The notes beneath the pieces were generated by a model. The model saw only the letters and a program-made list of their open reading frames with translations, searched no databases and was not told the DNA's origin. From assembly GCF_964656455.1 (NCBI RefSeq), contig NC_135718.1, forward strand, positions 52,667,008 through 52,731,007: a stretch of DNA of 64,000 nucleotides. Reading direction: 5' to 3'. Shown one piece after another: positions 11,274 to 24,375 of the stretch. This stretch comes from Halichoerus grypus (taxonomy: Eukaryota > Chordata > Mammalia > Carnivora > Phocidae). Numbering within the stretch: position 1 is the first letter of the stretch; each line of letters opens with the position of its first letter. Position numbers and translations under genes: made by a program.

Positions 11274-13056
11274 CGGTGGGAGGAGCAAGATGGCGAGGAG
11301 TAGGAGACCTGGATTTCGTCTGGTCTCAGGAATTCAGCTGGATAGGGATCAAACCATTCTGAACACCTACAAACTCAACAGGAGATCGAAGAAAAGAATA
11401 GTAGCAACTCTTTGAACAGAAAGTGACCACTTTCTGGAAGGTAGGACGTGCGGAGAACTGAATTCGAGGTGATATTCGGGAGGATAGACGGCGGGGGAGG
11501 GGGCCTCCATCGGCCACTTCTGGCAAGTGATAGAGCCACAGAGCACAGAATCGGAACTTTTAGAAGTCGGCTCCACTGAGGGACGTCACTCCAGTGGCTC
11601 AGCAGGGGGTGGAACCCTCACTGGGACAGTGTGGTCTCAGGACCCTCGGGGTCACAGAAAGACCGGGGGTGCCTGAGTGCGGCAGAGCTCCCAGAGATCT
11701 GAGTGGGGAAGCCGGCTGCAGAGACGGAGCCAAGGCGCGGGCTCTCAGCTCGGGGTTGCCATGAACAGTGATCCGCGGCACAGTCGGGCCACTGCTCCTC
11801 CAGCAGGGACCCAACAAGCGGCAGATCCAGGGAGACTCACCTTCTTCCCCCGGGAGGAGAGGTGCTGGAGCGCACCGCAGGGATCTGCTGGGTTTGGAGA
11901 CTCCACACGGGGTTGGGTGCCAGAGATAGAAACGCGCGGTCACAGGCCGGGTGATCACGGAGTGCGGCTGGAGACCGGGGAGACGAGAGTGACTGACTGC
12001 TTTTCTCTGGGGGCACACTGAGGAGTGGGGCCCCGAGTTCTCGGCTCCTCCAGGGCGGAGATTGGGAGGCCGCCATTTTCATTCTCGGCCTCCAAAGCTG
12101 TACGGAAAGCTTGCAGGGAACAAAAGCTCCCGAGAGCAAACCCGAGCAGATTACTTAGCCCGGACCGGCAAGGGTGGGGCAATTCCGCCTCCGGCAAAGA
12201 CATTTGGGAACCACGACAACAGGCCCCTCCCCCAGAAGATCAGCGAGAACAGCCAGCCAAGACCAAGTCTACCGATCAATGAGAACGGCAGAACTCCAGC
12301 GCTAGGGGAATACTGCACATAGAATCCATGGCTTTTTTACCATGATTCTTTAGTCTTTCAAAGTTATTTTTTAAATTTTCTTTTTTTCTTTTTTATTTGA
12401 ATTTTTCTTTTTCCCTTTTTCAACCAATATCTTATTTATCCCTTTTTAAAAAGATCTTTTTTATTTTTCATTTTTAGAGTCATATTCTATCCCTTCATAG
12501 TAGTTAACCTTATTATTGGTATATATATGTAAGTTGTTCTCTCTTTAAAATTTTGGGATACAGTTTCTTCTAACAGACCAAAATATACCCTAAATCTCTA
12601 GTGTATGGCTTTGTTCTAGTCTCCTGCCTGATCACATTCTCTCCCCCCGCCTTTTCTTTAAATTCCTCTTCTTTCTTTTTTCAACCAACTTCTTATCAAA
12701 TCCTTTTATAAAATCTTTTATAATTTTCATCTTTATAGTCATATTCCATCCCTTCATCATATTAACCCTTATTTTTGTACATATATACGTTTTTCTTTCT
12801 TTAAAATTTTGGGAGGCACTCTCTTCTAACAGACCAAAATATGCCCAAAATCTAGTGTGTGGCACAGATCTATGCACCAGCCTGATCATATTTGATCATA
12901 TTCTTTTTTTAACTTTTTCTTTTTTTTCTTTTTTCTTTCCCTTTTTTTCCCCCCGGTTTCAGGTCTCTTCTGATTTGTTTAGTGTATATTTTTCTAGGGT
13001 CGTTGTTACCCTGTTAGCATTTTGTTCTCTCATTCATCTATTCTCCTCTGGGCAAA
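11274..13056 (+). promoter_or_regulatory. L1-D 5' UTR / internal promoter
   Basis: The first kilobase is GC- and CpG-rich, unlike the surrounding AT-rich DNA, as expected of an L1 internal RNA polymerase II promoter. The last 700 bp are very T-rich and contain a tandem duplication. Long open frames on both strands here are by-products of GC-rich sequence. Confidence 0.7.
12400..12905 (+). repeat. tandem duplication (about 256-261 bp period) in the L1-D 5' UTR
   Basis: Landmarks repeat in order: CAACCAA at 12421 and 12682; TAACAGACCAAAATAT at 12571 and 12827; TTTAAAATTTTGGGA before each. The two copies are diverged by scattered substitutions and short indels. Confidence 0.75.
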
Positions 13057-13952
13057 ATGACAAGACGGAAAAAATCACCTCAAAAAAAAGAACAAGAGGC
13101 AGTACGGACTGCCAGGGACCTAATCAATACGGACATTAGTAAGATGTCGGAACTAGAGTTCAGAATGACGATTTTAAAGATACTAGCTGGGCTTGAAAAA
13201 AGCATGGAAGATATTAGAGAAACCCTTTCTGGAGAAATAAAAGAACTAAAGTCTAACCAAGTTGAAATCAAAAAGGCTATTAATGAGGTGCAATCAAAAA
13301 TGGAGGCTCTAACTGCTAGGATAAATGAGGCAGAAGAGAGAATTAGTGATACAGAAGACCAAATGATGGAAAATAAAGAAGCTGAGAAAAAGAGAGATAA
13401 ACAACTACTGGATCACGAGGGCAGAATTCAAGAGGTAAGTGATACCATAGACGAAACAATATTAGAATAATTGGGATCCCAGAAGAAGAAGAAAGAGAGA
13501 GAGGGGCAGAAGGTATATTGGAGCAAATTATAGCAGAGAACTTCCCTAATTTGGGGAAGGAAACAGGCATCAAAATGCAGGAGGCACAGAGAACCCCACT
13601 CAAAATCAATAAAAATAGGTCAACACCCTGACATCTAATAGTAAAACTTATGAGTTTCAGAGACAAAGAGAAAATTCTGAAAGTAGCTCGGGACAAGAGA
13701 TCTGTAACCTACAATGGTGGAAACATTAGATTGGCAACAGACCTATCCACAGAGACCTGGCAGGCTAGAAAGGACTGGCAGGATATATTCAGAGCACTAA
13801 ATGAGAAAAATATGCAGTCAAGAATACTATATCCAGCTAGGCTGCCATTGAAAATAGAAGGAGAGATAAAAAGCTTCCAGGACAAACAAAAACTAAAGGA
13901 ATTTGCAAACACGAAACCAGCCCTACAAGAAATCTTGAAAGGGGTTCTCTAA
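13057..13952 (+). pseudogene. L1 ORF1 relic of L1-D
   Basis: ATG at 13057 begins MTRRKKSPQKKEQEAV, followed by a long coiled coil (residues 20-135) up to a TAA at 13468. The C-terminal domain continues in another frame (SFRDKEKILKVARDKR, then ALQEILKGVL before TAA at 13950). One or two frame breaks inactivate it. Family role: trimeric RNA-binding chaperone of L1. Confidence 0.85.
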
Positions 13953-14033
13953 GCAAAGAGAGAGCCTAAAAGTAACATAGACCAGAATGGAACAGAGACA
14001 ATATACAGTAACAGTCACCTTACAGGCAATACA

Positions 14034-16680
14034 ATGGCACTAAATTCCTATCTTTCAATAGTTACCCTGAATGTAAATGGGCTAAATGCCCCAATCAAAA
14101 GACACAGGCTATCAGACTGGATAAAAAAACAAGACCCATCGATATGCTGTCTGCAAGAGACTCATTTTAGACCCAGACACCTCCAGATTGAAAGTGAGGT
14201 GGTGGAAAACCACTTACCATGCTAATGGACACCAAGAGAAAGCTGGGGTGGCAATCCTTATATCAGACAAATTAGATTTTAAACCGAAAGACTATAATAA
14301 GAGATGAGGAAGGACACTATATCCTACTTAAAGGGTCTATCCAACAAGGAGATCTAACAATTGTAAATATCTATGCCCCTAACATGGGAGCAGCCAATTA
14401 TATAAGCCAATTAATAACAAAAGCAAAGAAACACATCAACAACAATACAATAATAGTGGGAGACTTTAACACCCCCCTCGCTGAAATGGACAAATCATCT
14501 AACCAAAAGATCAACAAAGAAATAAAGACTTTAAATGACACACTGGACCAAATGGACTTCACAGATATATTCAGAACATTCCATCCCAAAGCAACAGAAT
14601 ACACATTCTTCTCTAGTGCACATGGAACATTCTCCAGAATAGATCACATCCTAGGTCACAAATCAGGTCTCAACCAGTACCAAAAGATTGGGATCATTCC
14701 CTGCATATTTTCAGACCACAATGCTTTGAAACTAGAACTCAATCACAAGAGGAAAGTCGGAAAGAACTCAGATACATGGAGGCTAAAGAGCATCCTACTA
14801 AAGAATGAATGGGTCAACCAGGAAATTAAAGAAGAATTAAAATTCATGGAAACAAATGAAAATGAAAACACAACTGTTCAAAATCTTTGGGATGCAGCAG
14901 AGGCAGTCCTAAGAGGAAAGTATATAGCAATAAGAAATAAAAGGCATCCGAATCAGCAAAGAAGTCAAACTCACTCTCTGCAGATGATATGATACTTTAT
15001 GTGGAAAACCCAAAGACTCCACCCCAAAATTGCTGGAACTCATACAGGAATTCAGTAAAGTGGCAGGATATAAAATCAATGCACAGAAATCAGTGGCATT
15101 CCTATACACAAGACAGAAGAAAGAGAAATTAAGGAGTCGATCCCATTTACAATTGCACCCAAAACTATAAGATACCTAGAAATAAATCTAACCAAAGAGG
15201 CAAAGAATCTGTACTCAGAAAACTATAAAATACTCATGAAAGAAACTGAGGAAGACACAAAGAAATGGAAAAATGTTCTATGCTCATGGATTGGAAGAAC
15301 AAATGTTGTGAAGATGTCAATGCAACCTAGAGCAATCTACACATTTAAAGCAATCCCTATCAAAATACCATCCACTTTTTTCAAAGAAATGGAACAAATA
15401 ATCCTAAAATTTGTATGGAACCAGAAAAGACCCCGAATAGCCAGAGGAATGTTGAAAAAGAAAAGCAAAGCTGGTGGCATCACAATTCCAGACTTCAAGC
15501 TCTATTACAAAGCTGTCATGATCAAGACAGTATGGTACTGGCACAAAAACAGACACATAGATCAATGGAACAGAATAGAGAACCCAGAAATAGACCCTCA
15601 ACTCTATGGTCAACTAATCTTCGACAAAGCAGGAAAGAATGTCCAATGGAAAAAAGACAGTCTCTTCAACAAATGGTGTTGGGAAAATTGGACAGCCACA
15701 TGCAGAAGAATGAAACTGGACCATTTCCTTACACCACACACAAAAATAGACTCCAAATGGTTGAAAGACCTCAATGTGAGACAGGAGTCCATCAAAATCC
15801 TAAAGGAGAACACAGGCAGCAACCTCTTCGACCTCAGCCGCAGCAACTTCTTCCTAGAAAGATCGCCAAAGGCAAGGGAAGCAAGGGCAAAAATGAACTA
15901 TTGGGACTTCATCAAGATAAAAAGCTTTTGCACAGCAAAAGAAACAGTCAACAAAACCAAAAGACAACCGACAAAATGGGAGAAGATATTTGCAAATGGC
16001 ATATCAGATAAAGGCCTAGTATCCAAAATCTATAAAGAACTTAACAACCTCAAAACCCAAAGAACAAATGATCCAATCAAGAAATGGGCAGAAGATAGGA
16101 ACAGACATTATTCCAAAGAAGACACCCAAATGGCCGACAGACACATGGAAAAGTGTTCAACATCGCTCGGCATCAGGGAAATCCAAATCAAAACCTCAAT
16201 GAGATACCACCTCATACCAGTCAGAATGGCTAAAATTAACAAGTCAGGAAATGACAGATGTTGGCGGGGATGCAGAGAAAGGGGAACCCTCCTACACTGT
16301 TGATGGGAATGCAAGCTGGTGCAGCCACTCTGGAAAACAGTATGGCGGTTCCCCAAAAAGTTGAAAAGAGAGTTATCCTACGACCCAGCAATTGCACTAC
16401 TGGGTATTTACCCCAAAGATACAAATGTAGGGATCCAAAGGGGTACATGCACCCCGATGTTTATAGCAGCAATGTCCACAATAGCCAAACTATGGAAAGA
16501 GCCAAGATGTCCATCAACAGATGAATGGATAAAGATGTGGTATACATATATACGATGGAATATTATGCAGCCATCAAAAGGAATGAAATCTTGCCATTTG
16601 CAACGACGTGGATAGAACTGGAGGGTATTATGCTGAGCGAAATAAGTCAATCAGAGAAAGACATGTATCATATGATCTCA
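14034..16680 (+). pseudogene. L1 ORF2 relic of L1-D, reverse transcriptase core deleted
   Basis: ATG at 14034 begins MALNSYLSIVTLNVNGLNAP, the endonuclease start. Frames shift near 14225 and the endonuclease runs on to about 14940 ([17 protein letters not shown] and GHKSGLNQYQK segments). There the text jumps straight to sequence just before the FADDM motif, so most of the reverse transcriptase (roughly 1.5 kb) is gone. The C-terminal part is open at 15236-16303 and continues in another frame to about 16680. Confidence 0.88.
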
Positions 16681-16886
16681 CTGATATGAGGAATTCTTAA
16701 TCTCAGGAAACAAACTGAGGGTTGCTGGAGAGGTGGGGGGTGGGAGGGATGGGGTGGCTGGGTGATAGACATTGTGGAGGGTATGTGCTATGGTGAGCGC
16801 TGTGAATTGTGTAAGACTGTTGAATCACAGACCTGTACCTCTGAAACAAATAATACATTATATGTTAAAAAAAAAAAAAAAAAAAA

Positions 16887-17147
16887 AGGAAGAAGATAGC
16901 AGGAAGGGAAAAATGAAGGGGGGGAAATTGGAGGGGGAGACGAACCATGAGAGACTATGGACTCTGAGAAACAAACTGAGGGTTCTAGAGGGGAGGGGGG
17001 TGGGGGGATGGGTTAGCCTGGTGATGGGTATTAAAGAGGGCACGTACTGAATGGAGCACTGGGTGTTATACGCAAACAATGAATCATGGAACACTACATC
17101 AAAAACTAATGATGTAATGTATGGTGATTAACATAATAAAATTTTTT
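16887..17147 (+). mobile_element. extra L1 3'-end module behind the L1-D poly(A)
   Basis: Directly after the L1-D poly(A) stands a second L1 3' UTR (GACGAACCATGAGAGACTAT to TGATTAACATAATAAAATTT). It is homologous to, but diverged from, the first 3' UTR. The duplication AAAAATCTGAT lies beyond this module, so both parts are inside one insertion. A nearly identical module occurs at 50703. Confidence 0.8.
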
Positions 17148-19388
17148 AAAAATCTGATTTCAATAGATGCAGAAAATGCATTTGATAAAGTACAACATCC
17201 TTTTATGATAAAAGCCCTCAACAAAGTAGGTTTAGAGGAACATACCTCAACATGATAAAGGCCATATATGAAGAACCAACAGCTAGTAACATACTCAATG
17301 CGGGGAAAACTGAGAGCTTTCCTCTTAAGGTCAGGAATAAGACAAGGAAGTCCACTCTCACAACTTTTATTCAACATAGTACTGGAAGTCCTAGCCACAG
17401 CAATCAGACAACAAAAAGAAATAAAAGGCATCCACATTGGTAAGGAAGAAGTAAAACTCTTAGTATTTGCAGATGACATGATACTATACATAGAAAACCC
17501 GAAAGACTCCACCAAAAGACTACTAGAACTGATAAATGAATTCAGTAAAGTTGCCGGGTACAAAATCAATGTGCAGAAATCTGTTGAATTTCTATACACT
17601 AATAATAAAGCAACAGAAAGAAAGAGAAAATAATTCCCTTTAAATTTGCACCAAAAAAATAAGATACCTAGGACTAAACCTAACCAAACAGGTGAAAGAT
17701 CTGTACTCAGAAAACTGTAAAACACTGATGAAAGAAATGGAAGATAACACAAAGAAATGGAAAGACATTCCATGCTCATAGATGCGAAGATCAAATATTG
17801 TTAAAATGTCTATACCACCAAAAGTAATCAACAGATTTATTGTAATCCCTATCAAACTACCAACAACATTTTTCACAGAACTAGAGCAAATTATCTTTAA
17901 ATTTGTATGCAACCACAAAAGACCCTGAATAGCCAAAGTAATCTTGAAAAAGAAAAAAAACAAATCTGAAGGTATCACAATTCCAGATTTCAAGTTATAC
18001 TACAAAGATGTAGTCATAAAAATAGTATGGTACTGGCACAAAAATAGACACATAGGTCAATAAAACAGAATAGAAAGCCCAGAAATAAACCCACATTAAA
18101 TGGCTAATTAACTTACAACAAAGCAGGACAGAATATGAAATGGGATAAAGACAGTCTCTTCAGCAAATAGTGTTGGAGAAACTGGATAGCAACAGACAAA
18201 AGAATGAAACTGAACCACTTTCCTACATCATACACACAAATACACTCAAAATGGATTAAAGACTTAAATGTGAGACCTGAAACTGTAAAAATCCTAGAAG
18301 AGAACACAGACAGTAATTTCTCTGATATCAGCTGTAGCAATATTTTCTAGATATTTCTCTTGAGGCAAGGGAAGTAAAAGCACAAATAAACTATTGGGAC
18401 TACATCAAAATAAAAAGCTTCTGCACAGTGAAGGAAATAATCAACAAAACTAAAAGTCAACCTACAGAATGGGAGAAAATATTTGCAAATGACTTATCTA
18501 ATAAAAGGTTAGTATCCAAAATATGTAAAGAACTTATACAATTCAACACCCCCCAAAAAATCCAATTAAATATAGGCAGAAGACGTGAACAGACATTTTT
18601 CCAAAGATGACATATGGATGGCCAACAGACCAAAACATGCTCAACATCACTCCTCACCACGGAAATGCAAAACTACAATAGATATCACCTCACACTTGTC
18701 AGAATGGCTAAAATCAACAATACAAGAAACAACAGGTGTTGGTGATGATGTGGAGAACGGGAAATCCTCTGGCACTGTTGGTGGGAATGCAAACTGGTAC
18801 AGGCACTCTGGAAAACAGTATGGAGTTTCCTCAAAAAGTTAAAAATAGAACTACCCTACAATCCAGTAATTACACTACTGAGTATTTACCCAAAGAATAC
18901 AAAACACTAATTCAAAGGGATATATGCAACCCTATGTTTAGAACAGCATTATTTATGATAGTCAAGATACAGAAGCAGCCCATGTCCATAGATTGATGAA
19001 TGGATAAAGAAGATGTGAGAAAAAAAATATATATGCAATGACATGGATGGAGCTAGAAAGTATAATGCTAAGTGAAGTAAGTCAGGCAGAGAAAGGCAAT
19101 ACCATATGATTTCACTCATATGTGAAATTTAAGAAACAAAGTAAACAGCAAAGGGAAAAAAGAGAGAGAAACAACCCAAAAAACAGACTCTTAACTATAG
19201 AGAACAAACTACTGCTTACCACAGGGGAGGTGGGTGGGAGGATGGCTGAAACAGGTGATGGGGATTAAGGAGTGCACTTGTCATGATGAGCACTGGATGA
19301 TGTATGGAATTTTTGAATTACTATATTGTGCACCTGAAACTAATATAACACTGTAGTTAACTATACTGGAATTAAATAATAAAAAAAG
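17148..19388 (+). mobile_element. L1-C, 3' half (ORF2 reverse transcriptase to 3' end)
   Basis: The ORF2 text resumes exactly where it stopped at 11273. An open stretch at 17268-17633 holds [20 protein letters not shown] and [17 protein letters not shown], part of the reverse-transcriptase catalytic region. It ends with an old L1 3' UTR (CTGGAATTAAATAATAAAAAAA near 19388). Confidence 0.85.
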
Positions 19389-19467
19389 ATGTGGCCACAC
19401 AAAAAAAATCTCCTAGTAACCAACCTCAAAGACATGGATATCTGTGATTTACTTAATAAAGAAATCA

Positions 19468-19690
19468 GGGGTGCCTGGGTGGCTCAATTGGTTGAGTGTC
19501 CCACTCTTGATTTTGGCTCAGGTCATGATCTCAGGATCATGAGACTGAGCCCCACATCGGGCTCTGCACTCAGGGTGGATTTTCTTGAGATTCTCTCTCC
19601 CTCTGCCCCTCACCACCACCCCAACCCCTGGCTTGCATGCACACGCTCCCTCTTTCTCTCAAATAAATAACCTTTTAAAAAAAAGTTTTA
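19468..19690 (+). mobile_element. Can-SINE in L1-E
   Basis: Sense copy of the TTGATTTTGGCTCAGGTCAT subtype, with A-rich tail. Confidence 0.88.
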
Positions 19691-19727
19691 AAAAGGAAGA
19701 AGAAAATAAATCAAAAGAACAGTTTTT

Positions 19728-19942
19728 TTTAAAGGATTTTATTTATTTTTATTTATTTGACACAGAGAGAGAGAAAGTGAGAGAGAGAGCACAAGCAGGG
19801 GGAGTGGCAGGCAGGCAGAGGGAGAGGGGGAAGCAAGCTCTCTGCTGAGCAAGGAGCCCAATGCGGGGCTCTATCCCAGGACCCTGGGATCATGACCCGA
19901 GCTGAAGGCAGCCATTTAACTGACCGAGCCACCCAGGTGCCC
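19728..19942 (-). mobile_element. Can-SINE in L1-E
   Basis: Antisense copy flanked by AAAAGAACAGTTTT / AAAAGAACTGTTTT. Confidence 0.9.
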
Positions 19943-20124
19943 CAAAAGAACTGTTTTAAGGTTGCTCAATGAGCTACATGAAAATACAGAAAGACAATTC
20001 AATGAAATCAGAAAAAATACAGGAACAAAATAAGAAGCATAAGAAAGACAGAAGTCATAAAAAGAACCAAGCAGAAAATCTGGAGCTGAAGAATACAATG
20101 AGTAAGATGAAAAATGCAATACAG

Positions 20125-20321
20125 GGTGCCTGGGTGGCTCAGTCGTTAAGCGTCTGCCTTCGGCTCAGGTCATGATCCCAGGGTCCTGGGATCGAGTCCC
20201 ACATCGGGCTCCCTCCTCGAGGGGAAGCCTGCTTCTCCCTCTCCCGCTGCTTGTGTTCCTGCTCTCGCTATCTCTGTCTCTGTCAAATAAATAAAATCTT
20301 TAAAAAAAAAAAAAAAAAAAA
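20125..20321 (+). mobile_element. Can-SINE in L1-E
   Basis: Sense copy with a perfect 16-bp duplication GAAAAATGCAATACAG and a long A tail: recent. Confidence 0.93.
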
Positions 20322-20641
20322 GAAAAATGCAATACAGAGCACCAACAACAAAATGGGCCAAGCAGAAAAAAAAACCCAAAAATGTGTGAATTAAAGAGAA
20401 GTGTGAACTAGAAGATAAGGCTTTTGAAATTATCCAGTCAGAGGAGGATAGAGAAAGCCAACTTAATCTATGGGACAACATCAAAAGACACAATTAGTGC
20501 ATTATTAGAGTTCCAGAGAGAGAAGAGAAGGAGAAGGAGTCAGAGAGCTTATTTAAAGAAATAGTGGGGAGGAACTCCCCAAATCTGGGTAGAGATGATA
20601 ATATCTAAGTTCATGAAGCTCAGAGGTCACCAAAGAAACTC

Positions 20642-20833
20642 TTTTTAAAGATTTTATTTATTAATTTGACAAAGAGAGATAGCAAGAGCAGGAACACAAG
20701 CAGGGGGAGTGGGAGAGGGAGAAGCAGGCTTCCCGTGGGGCAGGGAGCCCGATGTGGGGCTCGATCCCAGGACCCTGGGATCATGACCTGAGCCTAAGGC
20801 AGATGCCTAACGACTGAGCCACCCAGGCACCCC
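20642..20833 (-). mobile_element. Can-SINE in L1-E
   Basis: Antisense copy, duplication CAAAGAAACTC (20631 and 20834). Confidence 0.92.
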
Positions 20834-21456
20834 CAAAGAAACTCATCTTAGCGTGAAGAGATCTTCACCCTTATCCGACACATTAGACCAGATGGACTTA
20901 ACACACATATATAGAACATTCCATGCAAAAAACCCCAGAATACACAAGTGCACATAGTACATTCTCCAGGAAAGATAATATGTTAGACCACAAAACAAGT
21001 CTAAATAAATTTAAGAAGATTGAAATTATATCAAGAATCTTTTTTGACCTCAATGGTAAACTAAAATTACAAGAAGAAAAACCAATTTTAAGGAAAAAAA
21101 AATCACAAATATGTGGAAATTAAACAACATGCTACTGAATATCCAATGGGTCAAAGAATATCTCAAAAGAGAAATAATACCTTGAGACAAATGAAACCAA
21201 AATATAACATACCGAAACTTAAGGGATGCAGCAAAAGCCACTCAAAAGGGAAGTTCACAGTGATAAATGTCTACATTAAGAAACAAGAAAGGCCTCAAAT
21301 AAACAACCTAACTTTATATCTCAAGGAACTAGAAAAAGAACAAATGAAGCCCAAGGTTAGTAGAAGGAAAGAAATAAAGGTCAGAGTGGAAGTAAATGAA
21401 TTAGAGACTAAAAAGAGGATAGAAAAAAATCACTGAAATTGAGAGCTGATTTTTTT

Positions 21457-21662
21457 GTTTTGTTTTATTTTTAAAGATTTTATTTATTTATTTGACAGAG
21501 AGAGACACAGCAAGAGAAGGAACACAAGCAGGGGGGAGTGGGAGAGGGAGAAGCAGGCTTCCCGCCGAGCAGGGAGCCCGATGTGGGACTCTATCCCAGT
21601 ACCCTGGGATCATGACCTGAGCTGAAGGCAGATGCTCAATGACTGAGCCACCCAGGCACCCC
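21457..21662 (-). mobile_element. Can-SINE in L1-E
   Basis: Antisense copy, duplication GAGAGCTGATTTTTT (21441 and 21663). Confidence 0.92.
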
Positions 21663-22519
21663 GAGAGCTGATTTTTTAAAAAAGATAAACAAAATTGAAA
21701 AATTTTTAGCTAGACTCACCAAGGGAAAAAAAGGGATATAACCAATACCACAGAAAGACAAGGGATCATAGGGACAACTATGAATAATTATACACCAACA
21801 AATTAGGCATCTAGAGGAAATGGATAAACTCCTAAAATATACAACCTACCAAGACCAAGTCAAGAAGAGATAGAAAATCTGAACAAACCAGTTACTAATA
21901 AGGAGATTGAATTAGCAATCAAAAATCTTGCAACAAACAAAAGTCCAAGATCAGATAGCTTCACTGGTGAATTCTACCAAACATTTAAAGGATTAATACA
22001 CATCCTTCTCAAACTCTTCCAAAAAAGTAGAAGAGGAGAGACCCTTCCAAACTCATTTTATGAGGCCAGCGTTATCCTGATGTCAAATCCAGACAAGAAC
22101 ACTACAAGAAAAGAACAGTACTAGCCAATATACCCAATGAATATAGATGCAAAAATCCTCAACAAATTATTAGCAAACTGAATTCAACAATACATTAAAA
22201 GGATCATACACCATAATCATGTGGGATTTATTCTAGGGATGCAAGATTGGTTTGATTCGTATTAATCAATGTGATACACCACATTAACACGATGAAGGGT
22301 GAATATCATATGATCATCTCAATAGATGCAGAAAAAGCATTTGACAAAATACACACTTATGATAAAATCTCTCAATAAAATGGGTATAGAGGGAACATGA
22401 CTCAACGTAATAAAGGCCATATATAACAAGCCAACAGCTAACATCACATTCAACAGGGAAAAGTTGAAAAATTTTCTACTAACATGAGGAACAATACAAG
22501 GATGCTCACTCTCACCACT

Positions 22520-22721
22520 TTTTTTTTTTTTTTAAAGATTTTATTTATTTATTTGGCAGAGAGAGACACAGCAAGAGAGGGAACACAAGCAAGGGGAGTG
22601 GGAGAGGGAGAAGCAGGCTTTCTGCTCAGCAGAGAGCCCGATGCAGGGCTCGATCCCAGGACCCTGGGATCATGACCTGAGCCGAAGGCAGATGCTTAAC
22701 GACTGAGCCACCCAGGTGCCC
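22520..22721 (-). mobile_element. Can-SINE in L1-E
   Basis: Antisense full copy; the CCACTTTTTTT target repeats on the right. Confidence 0.9.
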
Positions 22722-22734
22722 CCACTTTTTTTTA

Positions 22735-22906
22735 AGAGAGGGAACAGGGGGAGGGGTAAAGGGAGAGGGAGAGAGAGAGAATCTTAAACAGGCTCCACAC
22801 TGGGCATGGAGCCCGACATGGGGGCTCGATCTCACAACCCTGAGATCATGACCTGAGTCAAAATCAAAAGTCAGATGCTTAACTGACTGAGCCACCCAGG
22901 CAACCC
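22735..22906 (-). mobile_element. older Can-SINE next to the previous one
   Basis: Antisense copy (CCACACTGGGCATGGAGCCC; ends GCCACCCAGGCAACCCC), more diverged and missing its tail end. Confidence 0.85.
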
Positions 22907-24009
22907 CAAAAATTGTAAATTGAACCATTGCAAGTTAGGGACTGTCTGTACACTGAAGCCCATAAGAAATTGATGAAAGTAATTGAAGAAGACACAGTGG
23001 AAAGATACCCATGGATTGGAAGAATATTAAAATGTCCATTATACCCAAAAACATTTATTGATTCAATGCAATTCCCATCAAAATTCCAATGGCTTTTTTC
23101 ACAGAAATAGAACAAACAATCCTGAATTTGTATGGAACCACAAAAGACTCTGAATGGCCAAAGCAATCCTGAGAATGAGGAACAGAGCTGGAGGCATAAC
23201 TTCATGATTTCAAACTATACTGCAAAGCTATAGCAATTAAAACAGTATGGTATTGGCATAAAAGCAGACACATAGATCCATGGGAAAAAACAGAGAGCCC
23301 AGAAATAAACCCAGGCATATATGGTCAACTAATTAACAACAAAGGACCCCAAAACAGTTTCAATAAATGGCACTGAGAACACTGGGCAGTCACATTCAAG
23401 AGAATGAAAATGGATTACTATCTTTCACCACACACAAAAATAAACTCAAAATGGATTAAAGACTTGAATGTAAGACCTGAAACCATAAAACTTCTGGAAG
23501 AAAACATAGGCAGTGAACTCCTTGACATTGGTCTTGGTGATTATTTTTTTGGACTTGACACCAAAAGCAACAAAAATAAACAAGTGGGACTACATCAAAC
23601 TAAAAAGCTTTTGTACCACAAGGGAAACCATCAAAAAATTAAAAAGCAACCTATGGAATGGGAGAAAATATTTGCAAATCATATACCTGATAAGGGGTTA
23701 ATATCCAAACTCATGCAACTCAATAGCAAAAAAACAAAATCCAATTAAAAAATGGGCTGAGTGTTCTGAATGGACATTTTCTAAAGATGACACCAGGTGA
23801 CCAACAGGTACATGAGAAGGTACTCAACATAACCAGTCATCAGGGAAAGGCAAATCCAAACCGCAATATCACTTCACACCTGTTGCAATGGCTGCTTTCA
23901 AAAAGACGAGAAATAACATGTGTTGGTGAGGATGTAGAGAAAAGGGAACCCCATGTGCACTATTGGTGGGAATGTAAATTGGTACAGCCGCTATGGAAAA
24001 TAGTATGGA

Positions 24010-24170
24010 GGGGCGCCTGGGTGGCTCAGTCAGTTAAGCATCAGACTCTTGATTTTGGCTCAGGTCATGATCTCAGGATCATGAGATTGAATGTGGAGCC
24101 TTCTGCCCCCACCCCCCCCAGTTCATGCATGTGCACACTCTCCAAAAATAAATTAAAAATAAAGAAAAAA
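24010..24170 (+). mobile_element. Can-SINE in L1-E
   Basis: Sense copy, short C-rich body, target AAAATAGTATGGAGG / AAAACAGTATGGAGG. Confidence 0.9.
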
Positions 24171-24374
24171 GAAAACAGTATGGAGGTTCCTCAAAAAATT
24201 AAAAATAGATCATATGATCCAGCAGTTCCATTTCTGGGTTATATATCCAAAGGAAATGTAATCAGAATCTTGAAGAGTTATCTATACTCCCATGTTCATT
24301 GTAGCATTATTCACACTAGCAAATGTATGGAAACAACCTAAGTGTCTGTCTACAGTGAATGGATAAAGAAAATG

Positions 24375-24375
<1 letters not shown>

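Larger units (their letters stand above)
11274..17147 (+). mobile_element. younger L1 with full 5' UTR, internal ORF2 deletion and two 3' ends (L1-D)
   Basis: The insertion splits L1-C and is flanked by the 11-bp duplication AAAAATCTGAT (11263-11273 and 17148-17158). It starts GGAGGAGCAAGATGGCG, the usual carnivore L1 5' end. Then come a GC-rich 5' UTR, ORF1, a partly deleted ORF2, a 3' UTR with a poly(A) run (16867-16887), and a further 260-bp L1 3'-end module. It is less decayed than its neighbours but cannot be active. Confidence 0.9.

Noticed and set aside
11599..12322. Long open frames on both strands (up to 139 residues)
   Set aside because: They lie in the GC-rich L1 5' UTR, overlap each other and show no domain.
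15236..16303. 355-residue open frame as an active gene
   Set aside because: It is the C-terminal piece of a deleted L1 ORF2.
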